Made by a program: the position numbers and the translations under genes. The notes below the pieces were generated by a model. The model did no database searches and was not told the origin of the DNA. It saw nothing but the letters and a program-made list of their open reading frames with translations. From positions 32,386,693-32,450,692 of the forward strand of contig OX411549.1 in NCBI GenBank assembly GCA_948146395.1: a stretch of 64,000 nt of DNA, written 5' to 3'. This document shows positions 21,494 to 31,729 of the stretch, in pieces; position 1 is the first letter of the stretch; each line of letters starts with the position of its first letter. Source of the DNA: Fragum whitleyi. Taxonomy: Eukaryota; Mollusca; Bivalvia; Cardiida; Cardiidae.

Positions 21494-22660
21494 GTTTTAT
21501 TTTCCTAGAAAACAGTACATGATAAACCACAATTATCATTGAGATATTTCCCCCTAAGGGTCTAATATGCAGTTTGAATGATTAATTGCAGTGATTGCAC
21601 ACTTCATTGTCAAATCCTTATTCATTTAATCACATAAGAGATATTGCTGGTCAAACCAAAGTAATGCATACCAATATAATTTAATTTAAGTTGTGACCAT
21701 CAACATTCTTGACTCCTGATTGGCTGAAAAATTGGTTTTATTCCCAATCAAAACAATTTTGAGAATGCAGCTGTTTTGCAAGCTTCCACAAAAAGTAGTT
21801 CCATGAGAAATCTGTTCATAGCTGACAAATCTTTACTTTTTGCTTCAAGATATTAAATTATAAGATGTGAAGATAATATTCGTAATCGTGCTCACGTATG
21901 AATCCACTTCCTGTATTCATGTAGTGTGATAAGGTTTTTAGTTTCATACCAAAATAACATCAACAAATATTCCCTTCATCTCATAAATAAATTCAGTCAA
22001 CCAGTATTGACCAGATTGTCCTTAGCCTTTAAATACAGTTGACATTGTTTCCTTTTATTACTACCAGCTCAGCAATGAATGATTTCTTTAAATGCTTACA
22101 AAAATATAGTGTGATAGCTTGATGGTAGATTTGGTTATGTCAAATGACTAATCAACCAGGTCAATATTTCAATCCCTGTCCAAATCACTGATCAATTTCA
22201 AACCCTGCATATAATACCTAAGATCTTATATTAATATTATTGAATATTTTTGCAATTAGATATAAGGCCACTTATAGACTGTGAGCTGACAATAGACCCC
22301 CCTCTCCCCCCTGGGAGTTTTGGTCACTATGATTTCTCAATACAGTAATATATAATAAGCTGCAAAATGGGACATGTTAGCCCTCTGAAATTGGTAGTGT
22401 AAGGGAGTAACATCAAAATAACATCAATACTTTATCAAATCATGGTAATTTTTGTTATAAATGTTACCATATTCATAAAATATGTAATTTAGTCAATTTT
22501 AGAAAGCATTCTACCTACTTTTGAGTCCAAATTGTTATGATTAATACATCCATTCTTTCGGTTTCTTAAAATATTTGTACTATCTTTATATTTTTTATGT
22601 AAAGCAAATGAAATATAATGTTACGGTACATTTCTTGACAATTTCTTATAGTGTTTATAT
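21494..22660. other. Gene-free stretch between mobile elements
   Basis: AT-rich, no coding exon or recognised repeat. A C-rich tract sits near 22300. Confidence 0.5.
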
Positions 22661-22910
22661 TTAATCCTTGTCATGCGGAATAAAAGTCTTTGCAAAATAT
22701 ATATGTAAAATCAAAGTACTAAAAGCACTGGAAGTTGCAAAATGTGAGTGAGTAATGATTTTCGGAATGCATTGTTTTACACTTTTCTGGTTTAGAAATG
22801 AAATTCAGGTGGTATGAACTAAGATCAGACTGCACATATGTGCAGGCTGATCTTTGTCTATACCTCCTGTCAAAGCAGGAATATTCCTGGTTCAGCATAA
22901 CAAGGGTTAA
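22661..22910 (-). repeat. MITE-A copy
   Basis: TTAATCCTTGTCATGCGGAA to TTCAGCATAACAAGGGTTAA. Inner TCAAAGTACTAAAAGCACTG and CAGACTGCACATATGTGCAG. Confidence 0.75.
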
Positions 22911-23014
22911 CTTATTATATTGAACAGTATCTCTAACAATGAACATGACTAAATGACTGGTGGAAATTGTGGTGAAATGTGAGAGTAGTAAATCTAGAGT
23001 TCGATTTTCCTTTG

Positions 23015-24353
23015 GAACAAAAGGCCCAAGAGGGCTTGTATCACTCCACTGGGACTTAATGCCTAACAGATTCATGAAAATTCATTAATAAATTGCATGA
23101 AAAGTATTATAACTAAGCTGAGCCATAATCTATTAGTAAGTAGATAATCATCTAAGACCAAGGTTGGTTAATGCATGAAATGAAAAAATCTTACACAAAA
23201 GCTCCTTTTATCCATGACACAGAGTATCATTTCAAAGGGGTTTAATGTGTGCTTAGTTACATGATAAGTTCCATGTTATGAAAGTTTCATGAAATCTGTC
23301 AATAAGTATAGGTTGTGGTTACAAGTAATGTTGCATCACATAGGGCCCTTTGGCCATGATATAGCAACGTAATCACCAATAAAACAGAGAGAGGTTTAAT
23401 CAAGGAACAATCTTGATGTCAATCATTTACATCCAAAAATTTAATTCAGAGAAGATGTCTTTATTATAGTTTGTCATATAACAACTTTTGTAGAACTCAA
23501 GTTATCCCATTCAGGATTAAAAGAAGGAATCTGAAAGAGCAAGTCTCAAGCATCATTCCTATCAAGTATGATTGAATTCTGATTGGTAGTTTCAGAGAAG
23601 AAGAATTTTTAATATTTCACCATTAAGGGCCCTTTTTGGTGACTCAATAGCACATAGAGCCAGGTTTATAAGCCCGATCAGAATTCAAAGATGGATGGAA
23701 GAGCATGTCCTAAGCATCATTTCTTTGTAATAAATTTAGTTGAATTCTAACAGTAGTTCTAGAGAAGAAAAATTTTTTTATATTTCAACAGAAGGGGCCC
23801 TTTTTTGGATGACATGAAAGCCTGTAGAATCCAAGTATACAGCCTGATCAGGATCAGGATTAAAAGGAGGAGCACATCCTAAGAAACATTCCTGTGAAGT
23901 TTGGTTGAATTCTGAACAGTAGTTTCAAAGAAGAAGAATCTTTTCATATTTCATCAGGTGGGACCATTTTTCAGTGACATGGAAGCATGTCGGGCCAAAG
24001 TCATCAAGCAGAATTTTACAACAAATCTAAGGGAGCATGTCAGAAGCATCATTCCTGTGAAGTTTGGTTGAATTCTGAACAGTATTTCAGAGATTTTTTA
24101 TATTTTTTGATATTGGACCATTTTTTAGTAACGTGGCATCCCGTAGATCCCAAGTCATCAGCCCAATCAGCATTTCACAAAAAAATCTTAAAAGCATGTC
24201 CTAAGCATCATTCCTGTGAAGTTTGATTGAATTTTGAACAGTAGATTCAGAGAATATGTTTAAAGGAAAAGTTAACAGATGAATGCATACACTCAAGACC
24301 AATGCCACACCACGACCATAGTCCAACAGGACTTAGTCCAGTGGAGCTAAAAA
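23015..24353 (+). repeat. Helentron-like element with ~165-bp tandem units
   Basis: It starts GAACAAAAGGCCCAAGAGGG. GCATCATTCCTGTGAAGTTT recurs near 23554, 23717, 23887, 24049 and 24208. It ends CAGGACTTAGTCCAGTGGAGCTAAAAA. The GAGCTAAAAA terminus is shared with 20252-21493, though the internal units are unrelated in sequence. Confidence 0.75.
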
Positions 24354-24383
24354 GATTATAATAATGATGCAAAAGGATTAGTA

Positions 24384-24631
24384 TTAACCCTTGTCATGCT
24401 GAACCCGGAATATTCCTGCTTTGACAGGAGGTATAGACAAAGATCAGCCTGCACATATGTGCAGTCTGGTCTTAGTTCATACCACCTGAATTTAATTTTT
24501 AAACCAGAATGGTGTAAAACAATGCCTTTCCGAAATCAATACCCACTCACATTTGGTAACTTCCAGTGCTTTAAGCACTTTGATTTTACATTTATTTTGC
24601 AAAGCTTTTTATTCAGCATGACAAGGGTTAA
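24384..24631 (+). repeat. MITE-A, best-preserved copy
   Basis: Perfect ends TTAACCCTTGTCATGCTGAA and TTCAGCATGACAAGGGTTAA. It contains CTGCACATATGTGCAGTCTG, an inner palindrome. Whole length about 248 bp, TTAA at both ends, no coding content. Some fifteen copies or fragments are recognisable in the window. Confidence 0.8.
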
Positions 24632-24814
24632 GAAACTGTATCAGTCATTGACTCATGGCTTTTTGAAGCTAGTGAAAACCCTGAACTAAGATTCTAGATC
24701 ATTTCAACTCCCCCTGTCTTCTTTTAATGTCAATATCTCTTGTGTTTGAAAAATCAGAATCAGCAGATCAAGATCAGTTTAGGTTCCTGACTCTGTAATT
24801 TGAAATGCATGTTA

Positions 24815-25284
24815 AACAAGATGTGTTTGTGAAACACGAATGTCCCCGAAACTGCATTTTTTTTTTAGAAATTTGACCTAGACAGATGTTCTTGACCTTG
24901 GTACCAGCAGATGTGTATCATCGAGATCTATCCCACTCTCACCATTGTCCTGCATAGCTCTGTTGGTTTAAATACCATGTCTGACACCTGCTATAGGGAA
25001 GATCTTCTTTGACTCAGTGGTAAGTGCAATGGATTTGTAAACCAATTACTTGAATATTATTGTCTGTGTGGGGTCGACACTGGCTAACGTCCGAAATCTT
25101 TCAGTTATGCATTGAGCCATTTATGTCGGCATTGTAGGGCTACGGTTGAGGGCAGTTTGTACGTAACACCTTGAAAATATTGACAAAGCCAAATTTTTCT
25201 GTCTAGTTTTGCAGACAGATAGACCGACAGACAGACAAAGGTTAAACAGTATGCCCCCAATCTTTCGACGTGGGCACATAAAAA
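24815..25284 (+). repeat. Rolling-circle-like element, AACAAGATGTG family, with insert
   Basis: AACAAGATGTGTTTGTGAAA at the start; GACAGATAGACCGACAGACA and CTTTCGACGTGGGCACATAA at the end. It is about 200 bp longer than the 2031 copy because of unrelated sequence at 24960-25140. Confidence 0.6.
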
Positions 25285-25529
25285 TCGACATTTTTTTATA
25301 CCTTTTGAAAGTAAAGATTATTGAAAACCCGAAAGAAATAGTTCATTTAATATGATCGATCTAGATGGAAAGAAAAGCACCCATCAAAAAGTTCTAGGCT
25401 TTTTTCTATCTTTCTCTTTCATGCAATCTTTCTTTTGTCCGAACGTCCTTCTTTCTTTTCTTATATTTTTTCTTTTAAACCTTTTTTCTTGACCAGTTTG
25501 TCATCTTAGATGGAGATTTTATTCTGATG

Positions 25530-25666
25530 AATAGCCTGACACTTGTTGAGATTTAGGGAAGGTGCATATATAATAGAAATATTCTAGTCGAAAACTCGAA
25601 ATATATAATCTACAGTCCCGTAAGACAGTCTTTCTCGCGTGTTCAAGCCAATAGTCAAGTGGGTGG
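25530..25666. repeat. 137-bp direct repeat, left copy
   Basis: Identical to 28160-28296 except for three C/T transitions and no indels. It ends exactly where LINE-like coding begins (LAHRRGPGDMIQTF), which suggests a long target-site duplication of a truncated LINE. See findings. Confidence 0.85.
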
Positions 25667-25699
25667 TCTTGCACACAGAAGAGGACCAGGCGACATGAT

Positions 25700-27667
25700 C
25701 AGGGTTTTCACTAGCATCAAAAAGCCAAGAGTAAGTGACCCTTGAGTCAAAATTTCCAAGAGTCAAAATGAAAATTTCAAGAGTCAAACTGTGTCTAAAA
25801 AGTGAATCGCGCGGCTAAATCACAGCCCCCTCCCTTCTTCCCCCCACCCCAAAAAGAAAAAAAAAAAAATATCAAATTTAAAATAAGAAAAAGATATTGA
25901 TAAATGTAGTGAATACTTTTCCACCATCATAATACTTTTGTCAAAGGGTGCCTTAAAATAAACTGTCAATATTTCTACTCTCACAGTTCATTAGTTTCTT
26001 ATCATGGAATAATAACAAAGGAGCTTTATTTCAGACAAAGGGTTAGTATTGTCTTAACTTCTGTAAAAGGGAAAGGGTTTTGAGTTTTCAAGTGCTAGTA
26101 AGAGTTTCTAATTATTTTTAATTTTCCCCCAAAAGAAGTTGAGTTGAACCACGAAAACCAATGACAATTCACAAATTCTCCTTCTTTTGAATTTATTGAA
26201 TTACTATTTACAACTTCTTTGCATTTATGGTGAATTTTGTCAGTAATAAGGTGGGATTAGTGAGATCTGAGTTACAGCAAAGGGGTTAGAGCTGAAATTT
26301 AACAGGTGACAACAAACTGTTACCTACGATCGCCGACACATATCGATCACCGGAATTTGTTAATTGCTCATCAAGCTAGGTGTTATCAGACCATCAGATA
26401 ACTGTTTTCCAATAATGTGACACACTTCTTATGACCCTTGACGCATGGTTGCTTATTTTCAAGAGTCAAAATGACGCACAGGCTCAAATTTCCAAGAGTC
26501 AAACAGTGCTCCAGATAATTTCAAAGGCCATCAGTACAGTACTGATTGAAATAATTTTTAATCAGTACCTGATATGAGATATCAGTACAACTTTCGATAA
26601 AGAGCAAATGGAAGAAAAGTGAATTTTCATTTCTTTCTTAATGTAACCTTAGTAACAAGTTTTTGTACCTGAACTCCTTTAACAACAATACAGCAACCCT
26701 TTCATTAAATATAATTTTCTTTTCTTTTAATCATTGGACCTTCTAAAAAAAATACCTGTTTTTGTTTTATTTAAAAATTTGGGACAGTTAAGAACAGAAC
26801 CAACCCCCCCCCCCCAATGGATCATTTAAATGTTGTATGATGTTTTATTGTATTGAATTGTTGCTTGAAAAATTTTCAAATTTTTCTCATATATATATAT
26901 ATATATATATATATTGAAACTTCAATGAGTTTGCAGCAAAATTATCATGTAAATATTTTATTAACGCGTAGGCCTATCTACTTAAACCAGCGTACTCAGA
27001 AAATCAGTGATTGAGTATGTTATTTCGTCCATGAACGATTTGATAACTGATCAGAAATATAGCGAGTTCTTCTGGAGTAAACCATTGAAAAAAAGATTCC
27101 CATGACATGTGATGTTTTTCTGCTGATTAGGGTATTTTTACGGTGACACGAATCGAAAATTTGGGTCAGCAGATCAGCTGGTCTCACATCATTTACGGCA
27201 AAAATTTAATAAGCGCATCGATGCTGGGTACCGCACTGTTTACAAATTATTTTCCCACGGTCCGCATTCCATTGTCACGGGAATAGTCGAAAACGATCGG
27301 TAACTTACGAGTACGCATTTACAACGTTTATATTAGTCGGGAACCTTCGGCGATGCTATTTCCAGTCTACAGAAAAGTCCGAGCGGGTAACGTAGATTCT
27401 CGTCAATATCGGGAATATCCGAAATGATAATTTTAAATTCTGCAAGAGTAAATTCCCTTGATTTACGCGTTCGTACCCAAAAATATCCGTACACGTCCAA
27501 AACATTCCGTATCTTTTACGGAGTTTCGCCAAAAATCATGCGTAACGAGTAATTTTACATCCGTAAAATACGGAAAAACGGAGCTTATCTAGAGCGCTGG
27601 TCAAAATTGCATCATTTTGATTTCTCGAGCGTCAAAACCCGGGGTCCCGGGTCAAACGAAAACCCTG
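25700..27667. mobile_element. 2-kb DNA transposon, 10-bp TIR CAGGGTTTTC, target duplication ATGAT
   Basis: It opens CAGGGTTTTCACTAGC and closes GAAAACCCTG, perfect inverted 10-mers, with ATGAT on both sides (25695-25699 and 27668-27672). It cuts a LINE coding frame exactly. Blocks such as TTTCCAAGAGTCAAA at 25756, 26500 and TCGAGCGTCAAAAC near the end relate it to the MITE-F family. No transposase frame is visible. It holds an (AT)n run (26889-26914) and a CpG-rich part (27100-27650). Confidence 0.75.
26889..26914. repeat. (AT)n microsatellite
   Basis: Thirteen AT dinucleotides in an uninterrupted run inside the 2-kb transposon. Confidence 0.9.
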
Positions 27668-28159
27668 ATGATCCAGACTTTCAAAATTATAAAAGGTTTT
27701 GAAGACATTTCTGCAGAAAAATATTTCACTGTATGTAAAGATTCAACAACCAGTGGACATAGCCTAAAATTGGAAAAGCCCCACTGTAGAACATCTGTAA
27801 GACAATAACATGTCTCACAAAGAATTATTAATGATTGGAATTCATTACCAGAAGAAGTTATTGCAGCCAAAAATGTGAATGAGTTTAAATCAAGAATCGA
27901 CCAACATTAGCCATGAAGTTAATTACCATTATTAACCAGTAACATGTCAATGTGACATGCTTCTAAGTGTCCTGTATTTAAATGCAAACCTGTACATTAA
28001 ATTATGTGAACCCTAATCAGTCAAGTACATACCATGACACAGTGACAGAATGATGTTTTAAAGATTTGGGCTTAAAAAGGAGAATACTCCTTCCCTCAGA
28101 GCCCAACAACGATTCTCAATGTATTCTAAAAAACCTATCATCAATTATATTTTGAAACC

Positions 28160-28296
28160 AATAGCCTGACACTTGTTGAGATTTAGGGAAGGTGCATATA
28201 TAATAGAAATATTCTAGTTGAAAACTCGAAATATATAATTTACAGTCCCGTAAGACAGTCTTTCTCGCGTGTTCAAGTCAATAGTCAAGTGGGTGG
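28160..28296. repeat. 137-bp direct repeat, right copy
   Basis: Second copy of 25530-25666, offset 2630 bases, with T where the left copy has C at three positions. It directly follows the LINE 3' UTR. Confidence 0.85.
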
Positions 28297-28499
28297 GGTT
28301 AAGATGAACATGCAAATTTCCGATTTAGACGATTATTCTTCTTTACAACAAAAAAAAACTTTATCTTATTTTGTTATCTAATTAAGAAATGTAAGTTTAT
28401 TATTGGAATGACCATCCCCCTTTGGTGAATCAAAACACGAGGTTATAATACACAAACGTTTGATAAAATCTGAAGAAAATAAAAATGGTAATCACCATG

Positions 28500-28640
28500 T
28501 TGAAATCCGAATATCCTTTGACGCATGCGCACTATAAGGGGTTTTCCCATAATTACGTCACAAATGTCTTCAGCACATAGACAGACTTCAATAGAAAGTT
28601 TATCAAAGTTTGCCCTTTTAAAATGGTAAAAATAGTTCAT
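28500..28640 (+). promoter_or_regulatory. Possible promoter of the 29-kb small gene
   Basis: A palindromic GCATGCGC (28523-28530), close to the NRF1 consensus, lies 23 bases from TTACGTCA (28553-28560), a CRE-like site. Both are rare in this AT-rich, CpG-poor window. They lie about 200-280 bases upstream of the 5' splice donor at 28798. No TATA box is placed with confidence and the transcription start is unknown. Confidence 0.35.
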
Positions 28641-28699
28641 AATATATCACGCAACAATTAATTTACAATATTTTTTACTTTTGAATAAAATATGGCTTA

Positions 28700-28797
28700 T
28701 TTTTCAGTACGAAGTAAAAGATAATTCGTGTATGATAATCTAGTGAGTGAGAGAATACTGCATAGTTGGGCCACCATCAAGGATGTAACTGACATCA
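28700..28797 (+). other. Putative noncoding 5' exon of the small gene, with start-stop uORF
   Basis: A strong donor, ATCA|GTGAGTAAG, at 28798 faces an acceptor, GACTTAG, at 29003-29009. The 211-base segment between them would be the first intron. The 5' limit of the exon is a guess. It contains ATG followed immediately by TAA at 28783-28788, a minimal start-stop upstream frame of the kind that can stall scanning ribosomes. The splice sites are seen; transcription is inferred. Confidence 0.4.
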
Positions 28798-29029
28798 GTG
28801 AGTAAGGGTGCATTTCTAATTTTACGGCTTATAAATATGTGTCAGTTTGTTATTTGTGGTTGAAAATGTAAGTTATAACAATTCTAAAGCTATTCTATTC
28901 AATGGAAATTATATTTTGTGATGTATATTTCATTAATTATCAGTTCCTTTATCAATTCACTGGAAAAGTTTTAATTCTCAAAATGTTTTTGATCATAATT
29001 TTGACTTAGTTTCTTGGATTTAAAAACCC

Positions 29030-29545
29030 ATGATGGAGGTTAATTTACAGCTAGCTGGATTGTTTCTTGGATTAACCTTGGCGGCAGCCTTTGGGATGAT
29101 TCCCCCAGGTGAGTTAATTGGATTAATTTTACCTCTTAATTAACCCTTTATCCTATTACAGATACATGTAATTTTTGCTTATATTTCATTTAAAAGATAA
29201 AGTGGGGATTCTTATGACTTTTGTGAAAAAAGTTATTTATAAACCAAAATTAACAAATGAAAACCATCATCGTTCCATGACTTAATTTTCATACAATATG
29301 CATGCTTTAAACAATTTTCATGGTTGATTTGATATATTAAAATACTGTTTTCCAGTGAATTAATGATTTTGTAGTAATTTTGGTGTTTTATGAATTTTAA
29401 TTATTGTTATTTCAAAATCATATTTTAATTCATTTGAGGCTACCAAGGCAGCTTTAGTGGCAGTCCGAAGCTAAATAGGAAAGCAAGACCCACCAAGCTC
29501 AGAGAGTGGTTGGACAAGGAAATTTATTCAATTTTGGATAGGTGA
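29030..29545 (+). CDS. Small secreted or single-pass membrane protein, 61 residues, join(29030..29108,29439..29545)
   Basis: Exon one reads MMEVNLQLAGLFLGLTL, then AAAFGMIPP, and ends CCA G|GTGAGT. The 330-base intron ends TTTGAG. Exon two continues in frame as GYQGSFSGSPKLNRKARPTK, then LREWLDKEIYSILDR and TGA. The total is 186 bases including the stop. Residues about 6-24 are hydrophobic (signal peptide or transmembrane anchor). The middle is basic (RKARPTK) and the C-terminus looks like an amphipathic helix. Two tandem ATGs compete for the start. AATAAA lies at 29617-29622, so the gene looks complete. A 60-bp palindromic repeat begins at the stop codon and forms most of the 3' UTR. I do not recognise the family. 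Possible roles include a secreted peptide or a small membrane subunit; neither is shown. Confidence 0.6.
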
Positions 29546-29603
29546 CCAAATATGTGTAACTACAGTTTGAATAAGCTGGAGTTACAACGTTTTGGTTACA
29601 CAA
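29541..29603. repeat. 60-bp palindromic repeat abutting the stop codon of the small gene
   Basis: GGTGACCAAATATGTGTAAC and GTTACAACGTTTTGGTTACA are arms around TACAGTTTGAATAAGCTGGA. Relatives: 39789-39843 and possibly 43142-43205 and 44424-44468. The TGA stop lies within its first five bases. Confidence 0.65.
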
Positions 29604-29616
29604 TGAATTATGATAA

Positions 29617-29622
29617 AATAAA
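29617..29622 (+). terminator. Polyadenylation signal AATAAA of the small gene
   Basis: A canonical AATAAA lies 71 bases after the TGA at 29543-29545. The following bases are AT-rich with a TTTGTG stretch, which fits a cleavage region near 29640. AATAAA is frequent in AT-rich DNA, so its weight comes from its position. Confidence 0.45.
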
Positions 29623-29880
29623 GAAAATAAGTTACCTTTGTGAACTATTGCTTGTGACTTGAAAAAGGGCATAAAACAACTAATTCAATGAAGTAACTTT
29701 CGAGGTGGAAAACATGAATTATGATATAAAAACATCAAAAGGTTATATAAGTATTGCACATGTTATACTTTTTTCTTTTCTTTGAAGCATCAGTTTGCAT
29801 GAATTTATGGTAAGGGGTCAATTGATAAAGTAATAAATTTATAAACATTAATCTGTATGTGAACATACATTGAATAAGCA

Positions 29881-30258
29881 CAGGGCTCGTGCAAGTGTCT
29901 GAAATTAAGGAGCCACTGACCCCTAAACTCTGAAATTCTAAGGTCAAAACTGATACTAAAGGGGTCAAAACAACATGAAAAGGAGGTTGTGAGTAGAATT
30001 TTACAGGTTCCAATGTGAATTGACCTTTTCTTGTAATAAATTTATTGGGGAAAATTAAGAAGTAGAATTCTAAATGCATTGTAGTATATAAGATACATCA
30101 TTGAAATATGAGTGATAAAACATAGTTTTGATCCTTAGAATTTTCTCTCAAGGGAGTCAAAATAATCTCCTTTGGGGAAAATTTCTAAGGATCAAAATAG
30201 GATATTTTCTGAATTTTTAGGGTTGAAACCCTTGTTGAAGGGCCAAACCGGATCCCTG
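29881..30258. repeat. MITE-F copy with 6-bp target duplication TAAGCA
   Basis: CAGGGCTCGTGCAAGTG..GGATCCCTG, with TAAGCA at 29875-29880 and 30259-30264. Interior AAAGGGGTCAAAACAAC and GGGTTGAAACCCTTG. Confidence 0.65.
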
Positions 30259-30369
30259 TAAGCATATGCAACGATAAAAGTGCTGAATGATTCACTCACT
30301 GGCCTAGATGGTTTTTTGCAATAAAATCACAAATATCCACAGAGATACTGTACAGACAGTGTTGGACTA

Positions 30370-30675
30370 AGGGCTTGTGTTAGTGTTTGATATTAGGGAG
30401 TCATTGACTCCTCACCAAAGAAATTCTGGGAGTCAAATCTGAATTTAAAGGGGTCAATATGCCAGAAAAAGTAAATCATAAGTAAAATTTTGCATATTTA
30501 AGAGTCACTTTAACTATTTTTTGTGATGATAAGAAACAAGTTTTGAATTTGTCAATCTTAATTTGTGAAAATCTTGGGTAAATGACCCCCTTGGGATGAA
30601 TTTCTAGGTGTCAGATTAAGATACTTTCAGATATTTTGGGGTCAAAACCCTGGTTTAAGGGTCAAACACAAGCAA
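30370..30675. repeat. MITE-F copy
   Basis: GGGCTTGTGTTAGTGTTTGA, GGGGTCAATATGCCAG and GGGTCAAAACCCTGG, ending GGGTCAAACACAAGC. Confidence 0.6.
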
Positions 30676-30717
30676 ATGAAAGCATTATATATCTTTTACT
30701 GAACCGACATCAGTTTG

Positions 30718-30788
30718 ATGGCTCAGCATGAAACAGTTGTAACTGTCTATATGATTATAGGCAGTTACAACTGTTTCATGTTGAGACA
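30718..30788. repeat. MITE-D hairpin
   Basis: TGGCTCAGCATGAAACAGTT and AACTGTTTCATGTTGAGACA enclose GTAACTGTC and GGCAGTTAC. Three mismatches in the stem. Confidence 0.75.
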
Positions 30789-31154
30789 TGGAGTTTGTAG
30801 ACAAAATCCGAAGGATGAGTCTTCAAGTCATGAGTTAAACTATCTATCATATTTTATTTTTCAAAAGAATGATACTGGGACTGCTGTATTGATTTCTAAG
30901 AAGTCCAAGGAGTCCAAGCTAAGAATCCAAATATATATTTTGGGGAGAACTATTCTGGAGAAGAAGAAATTAATTGTTTTCTATAATAAAGGTACTTCCT
31001 CACCAGGTTTTCTTTCAAAATTACTAGTAGATGCACGTAAGTGTTATCTGCTGCGAAAGTTTTGTATTCAAAAGATCTAAAATTTTTACAGAGTTATTTG
31101 AAAGGAAACTTTTCTGCCCATTTGTTTGTCAAAATACATATTCTCATAAATATA

Positions 31155-31500
31155 TAGTCAAGGAAATACTGGGTCATAAGACTCCAAACTTGAAAAATGA
31201 AGGAGTCTTGCTTTTAAATCAAGAATTTTGGATCCCTGGACTCCCCTTTGTGTGAAACCCTGCTTATTGCCAACACCTGACATGGGGACATTATTCACAG
31301 AGCTACAGATAGAGGGGTTATTTAGGATTTTACATTCAAATATTTCACTAGTCCTGCTCAAACCCTATTTGTGGGGTACTCATTGGAATTGTCTCTTTGG
31401 GACAATTCTAATCAGTACCCACAACATAGGTTTTCATTTGGAAATAGATATTTAAGACTGGAGCTACCCCCTCTCTCTTATCAGTACCTCTTATTCCCTT
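31155..31500. repeat. MITE-F fragment followed by MITE-C
   Basis: At 31155-31265 are GACTCCAAACTTGAAAAATG and GGACTCCCCTTTGTGTGAAA (MITE-F). At 31295-31500 the MITE-C arms ACAGATAGAGGGGTTAT and TACCCCCTCTCTCTTATC surround GGTACTCATTGGAATTGTCT. Confidence 0.6.
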
Positions 31501-31729
31501 GCTTCTGAATTACAAACTTAGATCATTGCAGATCTAATAGGGGTCTCATAAATGCACACACAATAATCTGATAGCTTGCAATAAAATTGTTGTTATTAAA
31601 AAAAGTATCAGCAAAAGTGTTAACAAAATTAAGACATTTTGTGAGTGCCAGAACTCTATCTGCTAGAACACTCATAAACATATGAAAACGTCTGATAAAA
31701 TAACAGATAAGCCAGATTCTTATTCCCCA

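Larger units (their letters stand above)
25667..28159 (+). pseudogene. 5'-truncated LINE: reverse-transcriptase C-terminal tail and 3' UTR, split by a transposon
   Basis: Removing 25700-27672 joins LAHRRGPGDM (25668-25697) to MIQTFKIIKGFEDI. STTSGHSLKLEKPHCRTSVR, a stop at 27806, and RIINDWNSLPEEVIAAKNVN then FKSRIDQH follow, ending near 27909. RGDMIQTFKI..G and WNSLPE.V..A..VN.FK are the standard C-terminal end of CR1/L2-like LINE ORF2 proteins. About 250 bases of 3' UTR follow. There is no poly-A tail. Confidence 0.75.

Noticed and set aside
22719..23075. 118-codon minus-strand frame
   Set aside because: Mostly MITE-A sequence; similar frames recur in other MITE-A copies.
25530..28296. 137-bp repeats as LTRs of a retrotransposon
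   Set aside because: No TG..CA ends, primer-binding site or polypurine tract, and the interior is the tail of a non-LTR element.
29030..29545. Neuropeptide F-like precursor, suggested by RPTKLREWLDKEIYSILDR
   Set aside because: The spacing between RP and the helix is too short, and there is no RxRF-Gly-dibasic end. The resemblance is only partial.
30715..31080. 121-codon plus-strand frame
   Set aside because: Its start is inside a MITE-D hairpin and no family is recognisable. A GTAAGT at 31037 alone is weak support.
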